Shown here: positions 12,076 to 24,129 of the stretch, one piece after another
Layout of the letters: every line of letters begins with the position of its first letter
How positions within the stretch are numbered: position 1 is the stretch's first letter
NCBI GenBank assembly: GCA_963576565.1
Contig: OY755047.1
Span: 30,417,351 to 30,481,350, forward strand
Direction of reading: 5' to 3'
DNA length: 64,000 nt
Origin: Aspidapion aeneum
Lineage: Eukaryota; Arthropoda; Insecta; Coleoptera; Brentidae
Notes under the pieces: generated by a model
Seen by the model: the letters and a program-made list of their open reading frames with translations, nothing else
Told to the model about the DNA's origin: nothing
The model's database searches: none
Made by a program: the position numbers and the translations under genes

Positions 12076-12605
12076 AAAAAAAAATATATTATATTTTATT
12101 TTTTTTTATTAAAATTATTTATCACAGATTTGATTTATTAATAATAATTTCAAACTCGATTTATTTAGGAATTATTTTTAGGTCTAAAAACAAAAAACCT
12201 TTCTATCAGACATTGGGTTTTAAAATATTTAAAATTTGATCTCCAGCAAAATATACTTTCCTACCACATATAAAATTTTTTCTGCTGTTAATTTTTGAGT
12301 TTTGTTCAAGATTTTACATGCTGCTGAATGTTACAAGATCATTATTAAAAGACTGAAAAAAACTTAAAAAAAAAGAAAAATAGTTCATTGCTAATTGTTT
12401 GGATGAAATTTGGAAAGTTAATTAATGTTTGTATATGTCTGTGACCCAAAAATATATATTTTTTAAGAATAAGAGTTTTATGACTAAATTTTTCTATGTA
12501 GGTAAAAATAAGTAACAATCTCCAAATTGTATCCAAACTAATAGCAATTAACTATTTTTTACTATCAACTTATACTTCATTGAAAAATAGTTAGATTTAA
12601 GATTT
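12076..12605. other. Non-coding AT-rich stretch
   Basis: I see nothing in it beyond long A/T runs. Confidence 0.5.
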
Positions 12606-13045
12606 TACCCCTTCCATTTTCCTTACTGGCTTTGGAGCTGATAGTCTGCTAATTTCTCTGGGGGCTTTTCTCTGGTTCTAGCACTGTGCAAAGTTTGAGT
12701 TTGCCATAGGACTAATTTGTCTTCTTTCACCAGGTGATGATAATGCAGTGGTAGAACCATTGGAACCTGCTGTAAGAAAGCTGTTAAAAGAGCCATTTTG
12801 ACTATTAGTGTCACTTTCCTTTTGATGAAATTCTGGAAGGTCTTGTAGTGACTCTACTGCTCCAGAGCTATTAAAAGAATTGTTATTCGATTGTAAAATG
12901 GGGGATTGCTTGTTTTAGAGGTTGCTTAATATGAGGGGAAGTTGGTGCAATAGCTTTGGTCTGGGTCACAGTTGTTTGTTGATTTTTATGTATGAGTAGT
13001 CTTCTTCTGGTTTCTCTGTTGGTTTTCACCAGATATTCTGTATGT
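12606..13045 (-). pseudogene. Decayed exon-like fragment, family not recognised
   Basis: On the minus strand a protein-like reading runs from about 13045 to 12606. The first part is basic (a THTEYLVKTNRETRRRLL stretch) and the second is Ser/Asn-rich (including SNNNSFNSSG and SNGSTTALSSPGERRQ). The reading changes frame in a run of C near 12902-12906 and meets one TAG near 12677. Composition and codon phase look like a real regulatory-type protein rather than transposon pol. I cannot name the family. It could be a processed pseudogene or one exon of a broken gene. A MITE starts immediately upstream at 13062. Confidence 0.4.
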
Positions 13046-13061
13046 GTGATATATTTTAAGG

Positions 13062-13387
13062 AAATAGAGACGCCACAAACTTATCAAACTCAAATTTATA
13101 TGTGAAAATCAAAGAAGGAAAATATCAGTACTGTATACTCTAGCATTGTTTAGAGAGACTCACCTCCGCCATTGCTAATTCATAAGCACAGGGAAATAAA
13201 AATAAACGATTTTTGACAAAAATATACCATGTGGCGGACAAATTGTTTATATGTTGCATGATTATAGATGTCATTCACCGCTGACGACTTAAATTATTTT
13301 AGTGAAACGCCAATGAACTTGACAAGAAAATAACAACCAAAAAATATGAATTTCAGTGACTTTGATGGGTTTGTCGCGTCTCTATTT
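13062..13387. mobile_element. 326-bp MITE, AAATAGAGACGC ends
   Basis: The left end AAATAGAGACGCCACAAAC and the right end GTTTGTCGCGTCTCTATTT are near-perfect inverted copies, continuing with ATCAAA / TTTGAT. No ORF is present. I could not identify a convincing target duplication. Confidence 0.75.
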
Positions 13388-13589
13388 GTTTAAAATATGT
13401 CATACTACAGGGTCTCTTGTTTTTACCCGTTATTTCTTGATACTAGTCTGTGTTGCAAAGATATGTTGTTTTACCTATTATTTTTTTTATTGCAATTTAG
13501 CAAAAAACGATGTAATATAATGTATGTAGTGATACCTGACTGTTTCTTGGATCATCTAGAGCAGCTTTCATTTTGTTTTTAAAGTGCCC

Positions 13590-13900
13590 TACAGCCCTTC
13601 TCCTCAACTACAAGAAATTTACAATCCATTTAGTCTCTTTGATCTGTGGTGGGTCTTTTTGAGTTTTTTTTGTGTGTTGCCTCCAAGTGGTTCAATGATT
13701 CTGGCCATTTAGTTTCTTTAATCTGTGCTGGGTCTTAAATCACAAAAATCTATTTGTATATGTCCCATGACCTTTTCTTTGATCTGTGGTGGATCTTTTT
13801 TGTGTGTTGCCTCCAGTGGTTCAATGATTTTGGCCATTTACTCTCTTTGATCTGTAGTGGGTCTTTTTGAGTTTTTTTGTGTGTTGTTTTCAAGTGGTTC
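13590..13900 (+). repeat. Tandem repeat with CTTTGATCTGTGGTGG units
   Basis: Four diverged units share CTTTGATCTGTRGTGG, TTTTTTGTGTGTTG, CAAGTGGTTCA and TGGCCATTTA. The pattern is old and non-coding. Confidence 0.7.
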
Positions 13901-14220
13901 ATCACATAACGGATCGAATCTAAACCCTGCTTTAGTATTGGGTTTACCTATAACAATAAGAAAATACAGGGTTTTACTAAATTAAACAACCTTATTTTAA
14001 GAGGTGAAACTATATATGATTTTTTAAGACAGAAATTGATAACAAAAGGTTTGCAGAAATATGTTTATAAGAACTTTTAATAAGAGGGTTATGCTGAAAA
14101 TTTTAAGATGCTCTGATAATAGGTAATAATTTTTTTGGAAAAAAAATATATAATTGAATGTAGTGGCGAATAATTTAGCTATCACCCAAAACTGTATAAA
14201 AATCTGATCCTACACTAACT
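13880..14220 (+). repeat. Direct repeat copy 1
   Basis: Shares long blocks with 14560-14800, including CCTGC(T/A)TTAGTATTGGGTT, CCTATAACAATAAGAAAATA and CAAAAGGTTTGC. The two copies lie about 680 bp apart. Confidence 0.75.
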
Positions 14221-14559
14221 ATAGTTTTTTTTTATTTTGGCGGTTAAATCATGACATATTTCCATTAGTTTAAATATTTATTTATTTATTTAGTAGTGAA
14301 AATGTGAAAATGGTTTACATTTACAATTGTTTACATTTACAATTAATAATCATCATTTAAATAAAATGTTATAATGATTTTTGGTCAAAGGCAAACGTTT
14401 CATACCAAGTTAAAAACAATTTTGAAATCTCCAAATATTTTTAAAACATTTTAATTAAAAAGACACTCACCAGGATTTTTGCTATTGTTTTTTTGAAGAT
14501 GATGATGAACATGTAGCTATGATAGCTAATCCAGCTGTAAACACTGACCATAACAACAG

Positions 14560-14800
14560 TGTTGCTTCCAAGTGGTTCACCACATAATGGATCAAATTTA
14601 AACCCTGCATTAGTATTGGGTTCACCTATAACAATAAGAAAATACAGGGTGTGACATAATTAAATAACCATATTTTAACAGGTGAATCTGTATATACTTT
14701 TTGAAGACAGAAATTGGTACCTAACAAAAGGTTTGCGGAAATATGTTTATAGGAACTTTTTAAATGAGGGTTATGATCTGATCCTACACTCACTATGAAA
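14560..14800 (+). repeat. Direct repeat copy 2
   Basis: The diverged partner of 13880-14220. The stretch GATCCTACACTCACTAT near its end matches GATCCTACACTAACTAT near 14205. Confidence 0.75.
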
Positions 14801-15660
14801 AAAGTAAATGTGTATTGAAAAGATACATATTTCTCAACTCACAAGCTACAGCGATTTTTTTTGTACAATTTTATAATGCCCTTTTGTCACATTTAAAAAA
14901 AAGCTTACAAAATACTTTTTTGTGTAGTTTTAGGCAAAACTGGCCGACACCATTCGAAAGAAAGGTAAAAATTTTATAGCTCCTTACAATTTCGTATCTA
15001 TTGGACAAAGGATGGTCAAGAAATAAATTTTGAAATTTAGCAATTTCAATTGTAAATAAAATTTTCAAGTGCAAAATTTTTACATCTTTTTCGAATGTTG
15101 AAAGTCAGTTTTGAAGCTTTTTTTAAATGTGACAAAAAGGTTCTATAAAATTATATGAAAGACATCTCTGACCTGCAGGTTCATTGCATATTGGCTGTGA
15201 AACAGAGTGAAGGTTTCAAATCTACTCTTGTGATAGTTACTGTAGGATCAGATTTTCATACAGTTTTAGGTGGTTGCAATGAATACACAACTATAGAGTT
15301 GTGTATTCATTGGTGGTTGCTAAATTATTGGCCACTACTGTATAGTATTAGATAATTATACAAGTGACTCTTTTTGATTCTAAGAAGAAAAGTATGTAGG
15401 CTATCTTACCTTTTGCTAGGTGTGGGTAGCAACTTTCAGGCTTTCAAAAAGTAAACTTGAGCTAGTGAGTCCTTGGTGTAGGCTGGGAAGTACTCTGATA
15501 CTTTCGTTCTCACCTGCCAGGCCAATTGTGACCTGTAAATAATTTTTTTATTTAATTTTACCTGATTTAAAGACTGTTAAAATGACAAGTTTGATATGCT
15601 AAGATGAAGTTTTAATTTACTGTCATCAGAAAATATCTGTTCCTTCAGGGTAATTTCATA
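14801..15660. other. Non-coding stretch with a 16-bp-arm hairpin
   Basis: No gene is visible. The strongest local structure is a perfect hairpin at 15277-15312 (arms CAATGAATACACAACT and its complement, loop ATAG). Confidence 0.5.
15277..15312. repeat. Perfect 16-bp-arm hairpin
   Basis: CAATGAATACACAACT at 15277-15292 and its exact reverse complement at 15297-15312, with a 4-base loop. A GGTGGTTGC string lies close on each side, suggesting a small inverted insertion. Confidence 0.8.
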
Positions 15661-16120
15661 TCAAATCAACCAGAGGTTTGGCAGACCATTTCACCGATTT
15701 TGAAAAAATTTGTTACACAGTATCTATATATGGGTGGAATAAAATATCCAAAATATTTTTTTTTTCTGATCAGTTGTTTTTTTTTAATTAATTTTCAAAA
15801 ATCGAAAAATTGACCCATTTTGGTTCAACACAGCTTCACAAAAATTAACATATCTTGAGGACAACTTATCGCAGATTGATAAGATATAGCTCTAAAGGCA
15901 ATTTAAATACCTTTCCAACGATGTGTCACATGACCTATTATATTTTCATCCCTTTTTTTTTGAATTTTGAAAAAAAAATTGATTTTTTGCAAAAAAGTCA
16001 TTTTTGATATTTTTGAAAAAAATTTCTAAATGGAGACATTATGGGTTCATGGTCAAAAAAAACAAACATTTGGCAAGTCTGAAATAAATCATGTTTATTT
16101 TTTGTGAACTTTTTCATTGA
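15661..16120. other. AT-rich dispersed repeat, non-coding
   Basis: Low-complexity AT-rich sequence beginning with a block (TTCATATCAAATCAACCAG) of the kind common in arthropod interspersed repeats. I see no gene. Confidence 0.4.
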
Positions 16121-16124
16121 CCAA

Positions 16125-16760
16125 CTATACCATTTTAGTGTTGAATTCTCTGAGTGATTCTAAGACAAAATTTTCATATAAATATAGGTCCTCAAACCCC
16201 TTGTTTTGAGATACAGGGTGTAATTTTTTTTGTAGTTTTTTGTCTATAGCTAGTCCAGTTTTTCAGATATTTAGCTCAAATTTGGCACATATATTTAGCT
16301 ATAGGCACTCACTACACTATTAGACATGCCAACTAATAGTAAAAATCTACAGAGTGATTCTTTTTTAGGGGTCTTGTTGCCTTTTCCCCCTGATTTTTTT
16401 TTGTTGTAAGCCACTGGTAGATTTTAAAACAAGAAATAAAATAGCTGTTTCATTTGAAAAATTTTTTGTTTTTTGCAATATATCTCTAACTGTTTTAGAA
16501 AAAATCACTGTTGAACCAAACACTTCTAAGTATCAGAAAATAAAAAAAATGTTCCAGTATTATATGGGAACTATATCAAAACAAACAAATTAATTAAAAC
16601 ACATTTGGTTCATCTCAAAACTGCAGAAAATATAAAAAAAAACTAAATTTTAACACCCTGTAGGTATCTCTGAAACTAAGTGTTTGTGGACCTATGCTTA
16701 TATAAACTTTTTGTTTTGAAATCACTCAAGGAATTTAGCATTAAAATTATGTTATTGAAT
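16125..16760. mobile_element. Inverted-repeat element with CAGGGTGT motifs
   Basis: The left arm (about 16125-16265) holds GAGTGATT, ATATAAATATAGGTCC and GAGATACAGGGTGT. Their diverged complements ACACCCTGTAGGTATCTC, GGACCTATGCTTATATAA and AATCACTC occur at about 16645-16730. There is no coding capacity. Confidence 0.55.
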
Positions 16761-16954
16761 TTTGAAACACACTTCATGTTGCACCAGTGTGGCTGTCCCA
16801 AGGAAAAACACACTAATTGACATAAGGAAAAGATCATGGTATAAATTTTTCATTGTCCATTTACTCAATGCAAAATGTTTATTAAGGCATAGAGCAAGTA
16901 ATTTTCAAACAAGGATGACATAGATATTTAGTAGGTATACTTGGTCTATCAAAT

Positions 16955-17532
16955 CAAAATCAGAATCTTTATTAATGCATATAGCAGTTACAAATCAAAT
17001 AGTATGTACTAGCGCTATTGTCACATCAAATTTTTTTTATAATAATGCCATTTTATAAATAAAATTACTAAAGTGCAAGTTATCATAATTCACACAATCG
17101 GAATATCACTTTTTATCACAACTTATAACTTATTTATTTATTTATTCATATATACCTATATATAGGACCCTTGCAAGTTAGTCTAGTAGGTAGATAGGTA
17201 GTTATTAGGTTAGATAATATAAATCTGTATCTTTTATTCACTTGTATGCTGTTGATACATTAAATAAATAAAATACAATTTCAATATCTCACTAGTTAAT
17301 TTCTTTATAGCAAGAAATAACCATCCTCTCCCACTCTTCTTAAAAATTTTCTCTGCACTTTCTCTAAGCACTCTTTATGACCACTATAAAAAACCTTCCA
17401 AACTGAAATGGAACACCAAACGAACAAGTGCACAGTATACATTGTTGAATCATAATGCCTCAATAAAAATTTTACATTTGTCATGACAATGGAAAGGTAA
17501 TACCATGATTTTCTTGGGACAGTCCAGTGCAC
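16955..17532 (-). pseudogene. 3' end of a non-LTR (LINE) retrotransposon
   Basis: On the minus strand the peptide at about 17420-17305 (YSGHKECLEKVQRKFLRR) fits the C-terminal region of Jockey-like reverse transcriptases, where an aromatic residue and E-(K/S)-VQ-(R/N)-KFLR recur. Downstream on the same strand the sequence ends near 16955 in an AATAAAGATTCTGATTTTGA tail, typical of insect LINE 3' ends. Only the tail of the element remains, so it was 5'-truncated on insertion or has decayed. Confidence 0.6.
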
Positions 17533-17641
17533 TTTATTAAATTATTGAAATGAAGGGGGTAACAACTGACCCAAAATTTGTACATATGTTGCAAGTAATG
17601 CCGTGTAAATATTTGAATAATGCCAAGAAATTCACACAAAT

Positions 17642-18363
17642 TACTGTAATGCCATGCTAATATATATTGTTAATGCAAGGTAAACAGTTGTTTCCCCCTT
17701 GATCGAAACTGCACTGACCCAATTTTTAACAGCACCAAAACAGTGTTTGTCACTTACTTTCACAAAAGAATTTGGTATAAGTAATAAACTGTCTTACCAA
17801 GCCATATATTTTTGTTCCTGTAAATATGTAAACGAACATACAAGTAGAATAATTCATTGTGAGGTACATCCTGTACCTTTATGATGTTTGAAGATAAAAG
17901 TTGGGTTTAAACATATCTCAAATTTCCAACTGCTTTACATTGGTTCCTAAAAATTTTAATGTAAGACCACAGAAAATCACATCAACCCCAAATACATTTT
18001 ACCTTTACTAATCCCAGTGTCCGGTGGGATTCTGCTCCAAAAATCCTTAACAAACACACAAAACTTATAGATTATAATTATATCTACTGTATTCATAAAA
18101 TAGAAGTCTGTAAATATATCAAACACGGTTTTCTTTTCGACAAAAATTCAAAAAACCCAACAAAAACAAGACATCGTGCGCCATGATAAAATCAAAGTAT
18201 AAAAGAGTTTGGTTTGGGCTGCCGGCAGGGTGCCATGACCCACAGAACACAGTGCCCAACTTTTAGGAGCCACTTGCTTTCGATATGTCAAACGCATGGC
18301 GTCCCCACTTTTTCTATTTTGGTTGGTTGTGAAATCCAATCCGTTATTGTTCTAATATCCGTG
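17642..18363 (+). repeat. Segmental duplication, copy 2, left part
   Basis: Corresponds base for base to 1-722. It is followed by insertions (18364-21553) that copy 1 lacks. Confidence 0.92.
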
Positions 18364-18715
18364 GCTCCAGTCCGAACGAAATAGCAGTGACATTTTGTCA
18401 CAGTCTGGCACAGACGCCCCGACCGAACCCCCACGTCACCACAGCACCGGGGTTCGTCGCAGCGTAAAGTCGCGATCGCGAGTACCCCAAGCAGTTACAG
18501 TTTGCCCGCCCGCTCCGTCTGTCGCGCCGCGTCAACGCGGCAGCACAGTGCAGAGTAGGGAACAATTTTCTAGATTGCGATTTCGCAATAGGTGTGTATT
18601 GGTTAAACTGCTCCAAAAAATCACTGCTATTTGTCACCGTGACGCGACTGGAGCAGTCACGTCTTGTTACTGCTCCACCAAAATCGCAGGTTGTCCCATC
18701 TCTAATCCCTAGTAT
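18364..18715. mobile_element. GC-rich insert with inverted GTGAC / CTCCAGTC motifs
   Basis: This stretch is much richer in G+C than its surroundings. Its ends carry inverted motifs: GGCTCCAGTC with AATAGCAGTGACATTTTG on the left, and CAAAAAATCACTGCTATTTG with GACTGGAGCAG on the right. A related AGTAGAG(G/A)TGGG stretch sits at the matching place in copy 1 near 724-745. A 105-codon Arg/Pro/Ser-rich frame is an effect of the composition. It is probably a non-autonomous element. Confidence 0.5.
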
Positions 18716-18952
18716 TTAATTATATTGCGGTGCCTCATTCTCGAGATCACTATGGAATGTGTAATTGTTCCAACTTCCAATTACAATTATATATTACTTG
18801 TAGTAGACATCCTATGTGTACGTCTTGCCCACACTGTATAAAGAGAAGCTTTCACAATACACTAAACAAAAAAAGGTGCGATACAACTACCAAATCTTAA
18901 CTACTTCTCCGTCTTCTACTGGTTCTGTGCACCTAACCTTCATTACGTCTTT
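18716..18952 (-). repeat. Inverted partial copy of the 28.3-28.9 kb repeat
   Basis: The first about 97 bp are the near-exact reverse complement of 28317-28413, including the CTCGAG variant. The whole stretch is also close to the reverse complement of about 28628-28850. The two sites lie 9.7 kb apart in opposite orientation. Confidence 0.85.
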
Positions 18953-18986
18953 TGTGTGTGTCTTGCAGAGAGCAACGAATAGGGCT

Positions 18987-21553
18987 GTCTAACAAAACAT
19001 ATGATCAAATCCAAGATGTCTTCCATAGGACAGACAAACCGATTTCCCATAAGCCGTAATGTTAACAAAAACGTAAATTTTACAAAAACGACAAGAGCTT
19101 TAGTCTCAAAAATTAATCAGTTTTAAGAATAGATCCTTTGTGCATATGGGAAAAATGCGTTTTTCTTAAAAATATTAAACTAAAGCGAGAAAATCTGAAA
19201 TAAAAGGGACCATGTTTTCTTCAAAAAAGTAGGTTATGTTTTTGTTTATTTTGTTTTTTTTTTAACTGTTTTTCTAGTTTTTTCACTTATTTTGAATTAC
19301 TACATGGGCGCACCAAGGGGGCGGGGGGCTAGGGGGCCGGACCCCCCAAACCACATATTTTTTTAGATATTTTCCATATATTTCATGAGTAAACAGAAAA
19401 AATAGCATAAAGTACATAATGAGACCTCTGGGGCCCCCCAAAGGTTTTTGAAGTTTTTTGACCAATGAATCAATGAACTATCAGCCCAAGGTAGGGGAAA
19501 GTAGTTCTATTCAAAGAGCTCACTTCAAGGCTCACTTAACAGAGACGAAATTGAAATAGACTAAACTTTTCTCATCAGATTCAGGTTTTCTATTAGGATC
19601 TTTTGTTGTACTTGACTAAACCTTTTGCTAAGTAATAGGCCTTCTATAGCATTAAACTGTGAAAAATATTTCACTATGATTTTTAGGTTTAGACAAAGTT
19701 TAATCACGGATCACCTTAACAAAGGTGATCCATGGTTTAATTGTTTTAACCCTCCAGTAGTAAAATGAAAAAGAGGCACAACATATAGGTAGGTCAGTCC
19801 AACAGATCAATATGCACATATAAGTTCCAACCAAGGTTGGTCAAGCAAACTTCTAATAAGTACTTTAGAAAATATGTTTATTTAAAAAAATATAAGTAAA
19901 CATTATATAAAAAAAAAAACTTGCAAAATTAAAATACAGTTTTTTCTTGTCATTGGCCTCACACACCATACATCACCATATGATTTTCCATGAACTATAA
20001 TACATAGGGCTTAAGTACGGTCAAATTCATCAGCTCACAACAGTAAGTACTGTTCAAATTTTACAACAGTACAATATTCGCTGTTGTATTACTACTGTTA
20101 CTATTACTTTTATTACTGTACTGTTGTAACAATATTTGCTCAATTATGTATCTAAAAGTTTATGCAAATAAACATATACTCTACTCTACAATTGGGCGTA
20201 ACAGCATATGACCCATTAGGAGTATTAGAACCCAAATTTTTTTGAGAGAAATTGAAAAAAATATCTGAGAGAACTTATTTGTTTTTCTTGTGGTCATCAA
20301 AGTCAACAAAGATTACTTTTTTATCCATCTATTATTAATGATGCCAAAAAATTTTTTTTTGGTAATAAGCTCAGTACATTACCGGAGAAATTTCACAACA
20401 GGACTTGTAGTAGGTCCAGTCAGATACTATACAAATTTTATGGTGTACAAGTTTTAGGTGTCAAAAAGCATGGAAATAAAGGAAAATTTGCACCAAAATA
20501 GTTTAAGATAAAAAGAGGTTTGAGTTAGGGAGACTGTCAAACTCACCAGTTTATTCTAAACTGTTTTGAGGTCTGTAAAATAAATATTTATTAAAGAAAA
20601 AGAAACTTTGATGATACAGGACTTCACTTGACACTATACAGGACGCTACACTACCAAAAGTTTATTTAAGGTTCTGTAGGATGGTGTACAAATTTGGTTC
20701 AGCTCATTATTCACACTTTAACCTCATAATGTTTTCCTTTTCTTTCTTCTCGGGACCCTTTTTTCAACCATCATTTTTAAAATTTTTCAACCGTTTTGAA
20801 ACAATAATCCATTCAGGAGAGGCCCAGTCATGATCATTGCTGTATTCTAGTTTTGAAAGTTGCTTGCCTAGAATAGTAAAAAAATCATAGTGAAATATTT
20901 CTTACAGTTTAACACAATTCTATGTTACACTTCTGCAAAAGGTCCACTCAAGCACAAAAAAAGATATATATAGAAAATGTTGCCAAAATGGCAGTTGCAC
21001 ATTTATCCAAAACAAACCTGACAAAAAACTTTCGAATATTTCAATTTATCCTCTGTTAAGTCAGGTAATAGAGCACTTATCCACTTTCTTTTCCCTTCTT
21101 TGAGCTGATACCTAGTTCATTTAAATCAAGATGATTTTTTAAGGTCAAAATACTTGGCATTCCATCAAAACTAACATTATCAAGCTCTCCCCAGCTGCCA
21201 CAATTCATAACAGCACAGAAACTAATAATAATGATTCAAACTGAGTAAAAAACTGGAAAAAAAGTAAAAAAAAACAAAAGTAAATAAAAACATAACCTGA
21301 CTTTTGAACAAAACAGGGTCCCTTTTATTTGAGATTTACTGGCTTCAATTGATTTTTTTTAAGAAAAACGCATTTTTCCCATGTGTACAAAGGTTCAATA
21401 CTTAAAACAGCATCTTTGTTGTAAGTTAAATCGTTTCACTTTTTTTAAAAATTACGTTTTTGTTAACATTGCGGCTTATGGGAAAACGCTTTGTCTGTCC
21501 CATGGCGACCATCTTGGATCGAAAAACAGCTGATCGTGACAGTTCGTTAGACA
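18987..21553 (+). mobile_element. 2.6-kb TIR element, copy A
   Basis: The ends are inverted: TGTCTAAC..AAGATGTCTTCC..GGACAGACAAA..CCCATAAGCCG on the left and the matching complements through GTTAGACA on the right. A second copy occupies 33342-44905, broken by insertions. No transposase ORF is visible, so it is non-autonomous or decayed. Copy A serves as the uninterrupted reference for every insertion in copy B. It carries a partly deleted TGGGCGCACCAAG insert at about 19304-19450. Confidence 0.8.
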
Positions 21554-21725
21554 AGCTAATAGAAGGGAGGCGTCATGCCTGTTTCAAAACGGTTTCACTT
21601 TTCACTTGTATGTGCTAGATTTACGTCAAGTCAGCTGTTCGAGTTTCGTGTGCGGTTTTTGTTGGGTTTTAGTAATTTAGTTGAACTATTTTGGATATTT
21701 TTGACGAAAATTGTGAAGTTTAAGA

Positions 21726-21815
21726 ATGGCTTGATATGCAGTGCTTGGCTGTAGAAGTTGACAAGGCGTCGATAAATAAATAATTAGTGGAATACCATTT
21801 CATATGAAATTGTAA
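21726..21815 (+). pseudogene. Second copy of the THAP-like relic
   Basis: Same reading and same in-frame stops as 1273-1362, so the damage predates the duplication. Confidence 0.25.
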
Positions 21816-22321
21816 ACATAATACTGGCCCGTACTATATAATTTCATATATTTTTATAATGATACAATTAGTATTGCAGGTAGGTATAAATTATAAAAAA
21901 TAAGAATATCATATATACAAGGTGTCCCGGAACTAATGGTATATAATAAAACTGTAGATTCCTTGGATCAAAATATTACGAATTGGGTTCACTTGCCTTA
22001 GTACAAGTGAGTTGATATTAATCAAGATACACGGCGTTAAACTTTATTTTTCATTTAATTTTTCTTTAATATCTTTTTTACAAATCAATATATTTGCAAA
22101 AAAATTGGAATTTTTTTGGGATGAGCAATTCGTTTTCGGCAAAAAAATTCTGGTACATAATACAGGGTGTTCTCTGGGTCACATTAAAATCGGTGTAATT
22201 TTTTTGTGTCTAGGTGTATACCAGTTTTTATTTATAATATGATTTTTGCCTTCATTTTTATATCAAAAAGTTATACTTTTTGATGTCGCTTCGAGCAACA
22301 GCTGTCGAGATTTTTGCATTT

Positions 22322-22346
22322 CCGAACCGAACCGAACCGAACCGAA
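22322..22346 (+). repeat. (CCGAA)5 tract
   Basis: Five perfect CCGAA pentamers, absent from the equivalent point in copy 1 (after GCATTT near 1868). The complement, TTCGG, forms longer arrays at 36180-36345 and 38750-38771. Confidence 0.95.
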
Positions 22347-23126
22347 GTATTTATTGCATGGGTAAAAATTTTGTGACATGTTTAATTCACGTCTTCCTTC
22401 CTTAATAACTTTTTTACAATTAACATTGAAAATTGGGTAGTAATTTTTTTGTAACAAGCGATTCGATTTCGGTAGAAATGTTGGTGTACAAGGTGTTCTC
22501 TGGGTTCCTAGCCTTACATTTAAAATAAGTGTAACTTCTTTGTGCCTCGGCGTATACTAGTTTTTTTTTAAATATTATTTTCCCTATTATTTGTATGTAA
22601 AAAAGGTAAATAAATTCGTCGCCCCGAGCAACGGTTCTCAAGATATTTGCATTTAAAGTTTTTATTGCATTTTTGCAAATTTTGTTATTTCACCTATTAT
22701 TTTCTTTAATAACTTTTGACCCATGCAATAAAAACTTAATATGCAAAAATCTCAAAAACTGTTGCCCTGAGCCGCATAAAAATAGTATAACTTTTTTACA
22801 TAATACCAAGGCACAAAAAGTTACACCGATTTTAATATAATGGTAGTAATCCAAAGAACACACTGTACAATATACACCAAATTTTTTATCAAAATCGAAT
22901 CGCTCTATTCAAAAAAACCTTAAATTTTTTTGTAAAATTATTGATTAGTACAAAATTTACTGAAAAAATTGAAATGAAAAAAATAAAGTTTAACACTGTG
23001 TATCTCAGCTAATAGCAACTTTGGGGCTAAGGTAAGTGTAGCTAAACCTTAAAATTTTGAACCAAGTAATCTACAGCTTTACCTTGTAGAGATACCCCCA
23101 GATTTTGCATTTGTGCTACCTAGAAT

Positions 23127-23691
23127 CAGTGGCGGAATCAGAAGTGCTTTTTTTGTGTTTGTTATGGCTATATTATATACTAAGGGATAAGCTGGGGACT
23201 TTTTATTTCAAGGCGAAACGTTTGTACTACGAGTGTTGCGAGGGCAACAATTGTCAAGGGTTAAAAAGGCAATTAACACATTTTTTTGAAGTTTTTAGGT
23301 GTTCGTAGTTTTCTCAGGGCTTTATACTTTTTATCTTTGATCTGTCACTTTTCATCTTTAATTTTTACTTTTTATTTCCAAAACGGTCCCTTTTAATTCC
23401 TGTTTTTTTTTCTTTCTATCTCTGATCTGTCACTGTTCATTCCTGATTTTTAATTTTTTTCATACTTTTATCATATTTCAAGGTAAGTAGGTACTTATGG
23501 CACCGCAGGCAAAAAATTCTGCAGATTCGTTGTTCCGGGTAAATATATTCCAGTATGACTAAGTGGTACAATTTTAATAATAATAATAATACTAAAAAAG
23601 ACGCTTTCATGTTTTACCTATTTAGCGTATATAGAAAAAATTCTTGGCGGGAGGCATTTACTCCTAGTCCCCCACCTTGGACTCACCGCTG
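23127..23691. mobile_element. TIR element, CAGTGGCGGA type, duplicate
   Basis: The duplicate of 2632-3227, with the same ends and small internal deletions. Confidence 0.55.
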
Positions 23692-24129
23692 CAAGTGATT
23701 CTTTTTTTGGTAGCTTTTTAATATTTGTTATTCATAATTAAGCTTATCATTCTTGTTATATTGCAAAGCTTCCAGGAACGGAGAAAGTTTTATATTTAGT
23801 AATTTATATCTAGATATTTTGGCACTCTTGTCCATCCCTCCATTTAATAAAGCTTATTTTATATGTAGGAATCTCTTTCATACACATTTCAATGCCCAAT
23901 TTCTTAATAGCGATGCCCTATTAAACAGGAAATTACTGTAGTCCGGCCCTGGGCTCAGCGCGATGTAGGTGCTAGAATAGGCTCCGCCTAGTGCAACCAC
24001 TTTTGCTAGGCAGATCGAATTGATGCAGCGCATCCTTCTAATTCAACATCGTTGGTGTCTTGCTTTACACGTTTATTTGTGTTCTTACGGAAAATTAATT
24101 TTTTCTTTTTGTTTTTTAGGCGTAAGAAG

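Larger units (their letters stand above)
21554..24060 (+). repeat. Segmental duplication, copy 2, right part
   Basis: Homologous to 1103-3530. It differs by substitutions, by short indels, by a 25-bp (CCGAA)5 insertion at 22322-22346 and by a short added block near 22780-22830. Homology stops around 24060. Confidence 0.9.

Noticed and set aside
18395..18712. 105-codon Arg/Ser/Pro-rich frame and its minus-strand partner
   Set aside because: Open only because of the GC-rich inverted-repeat insert; no domain and no splice context.
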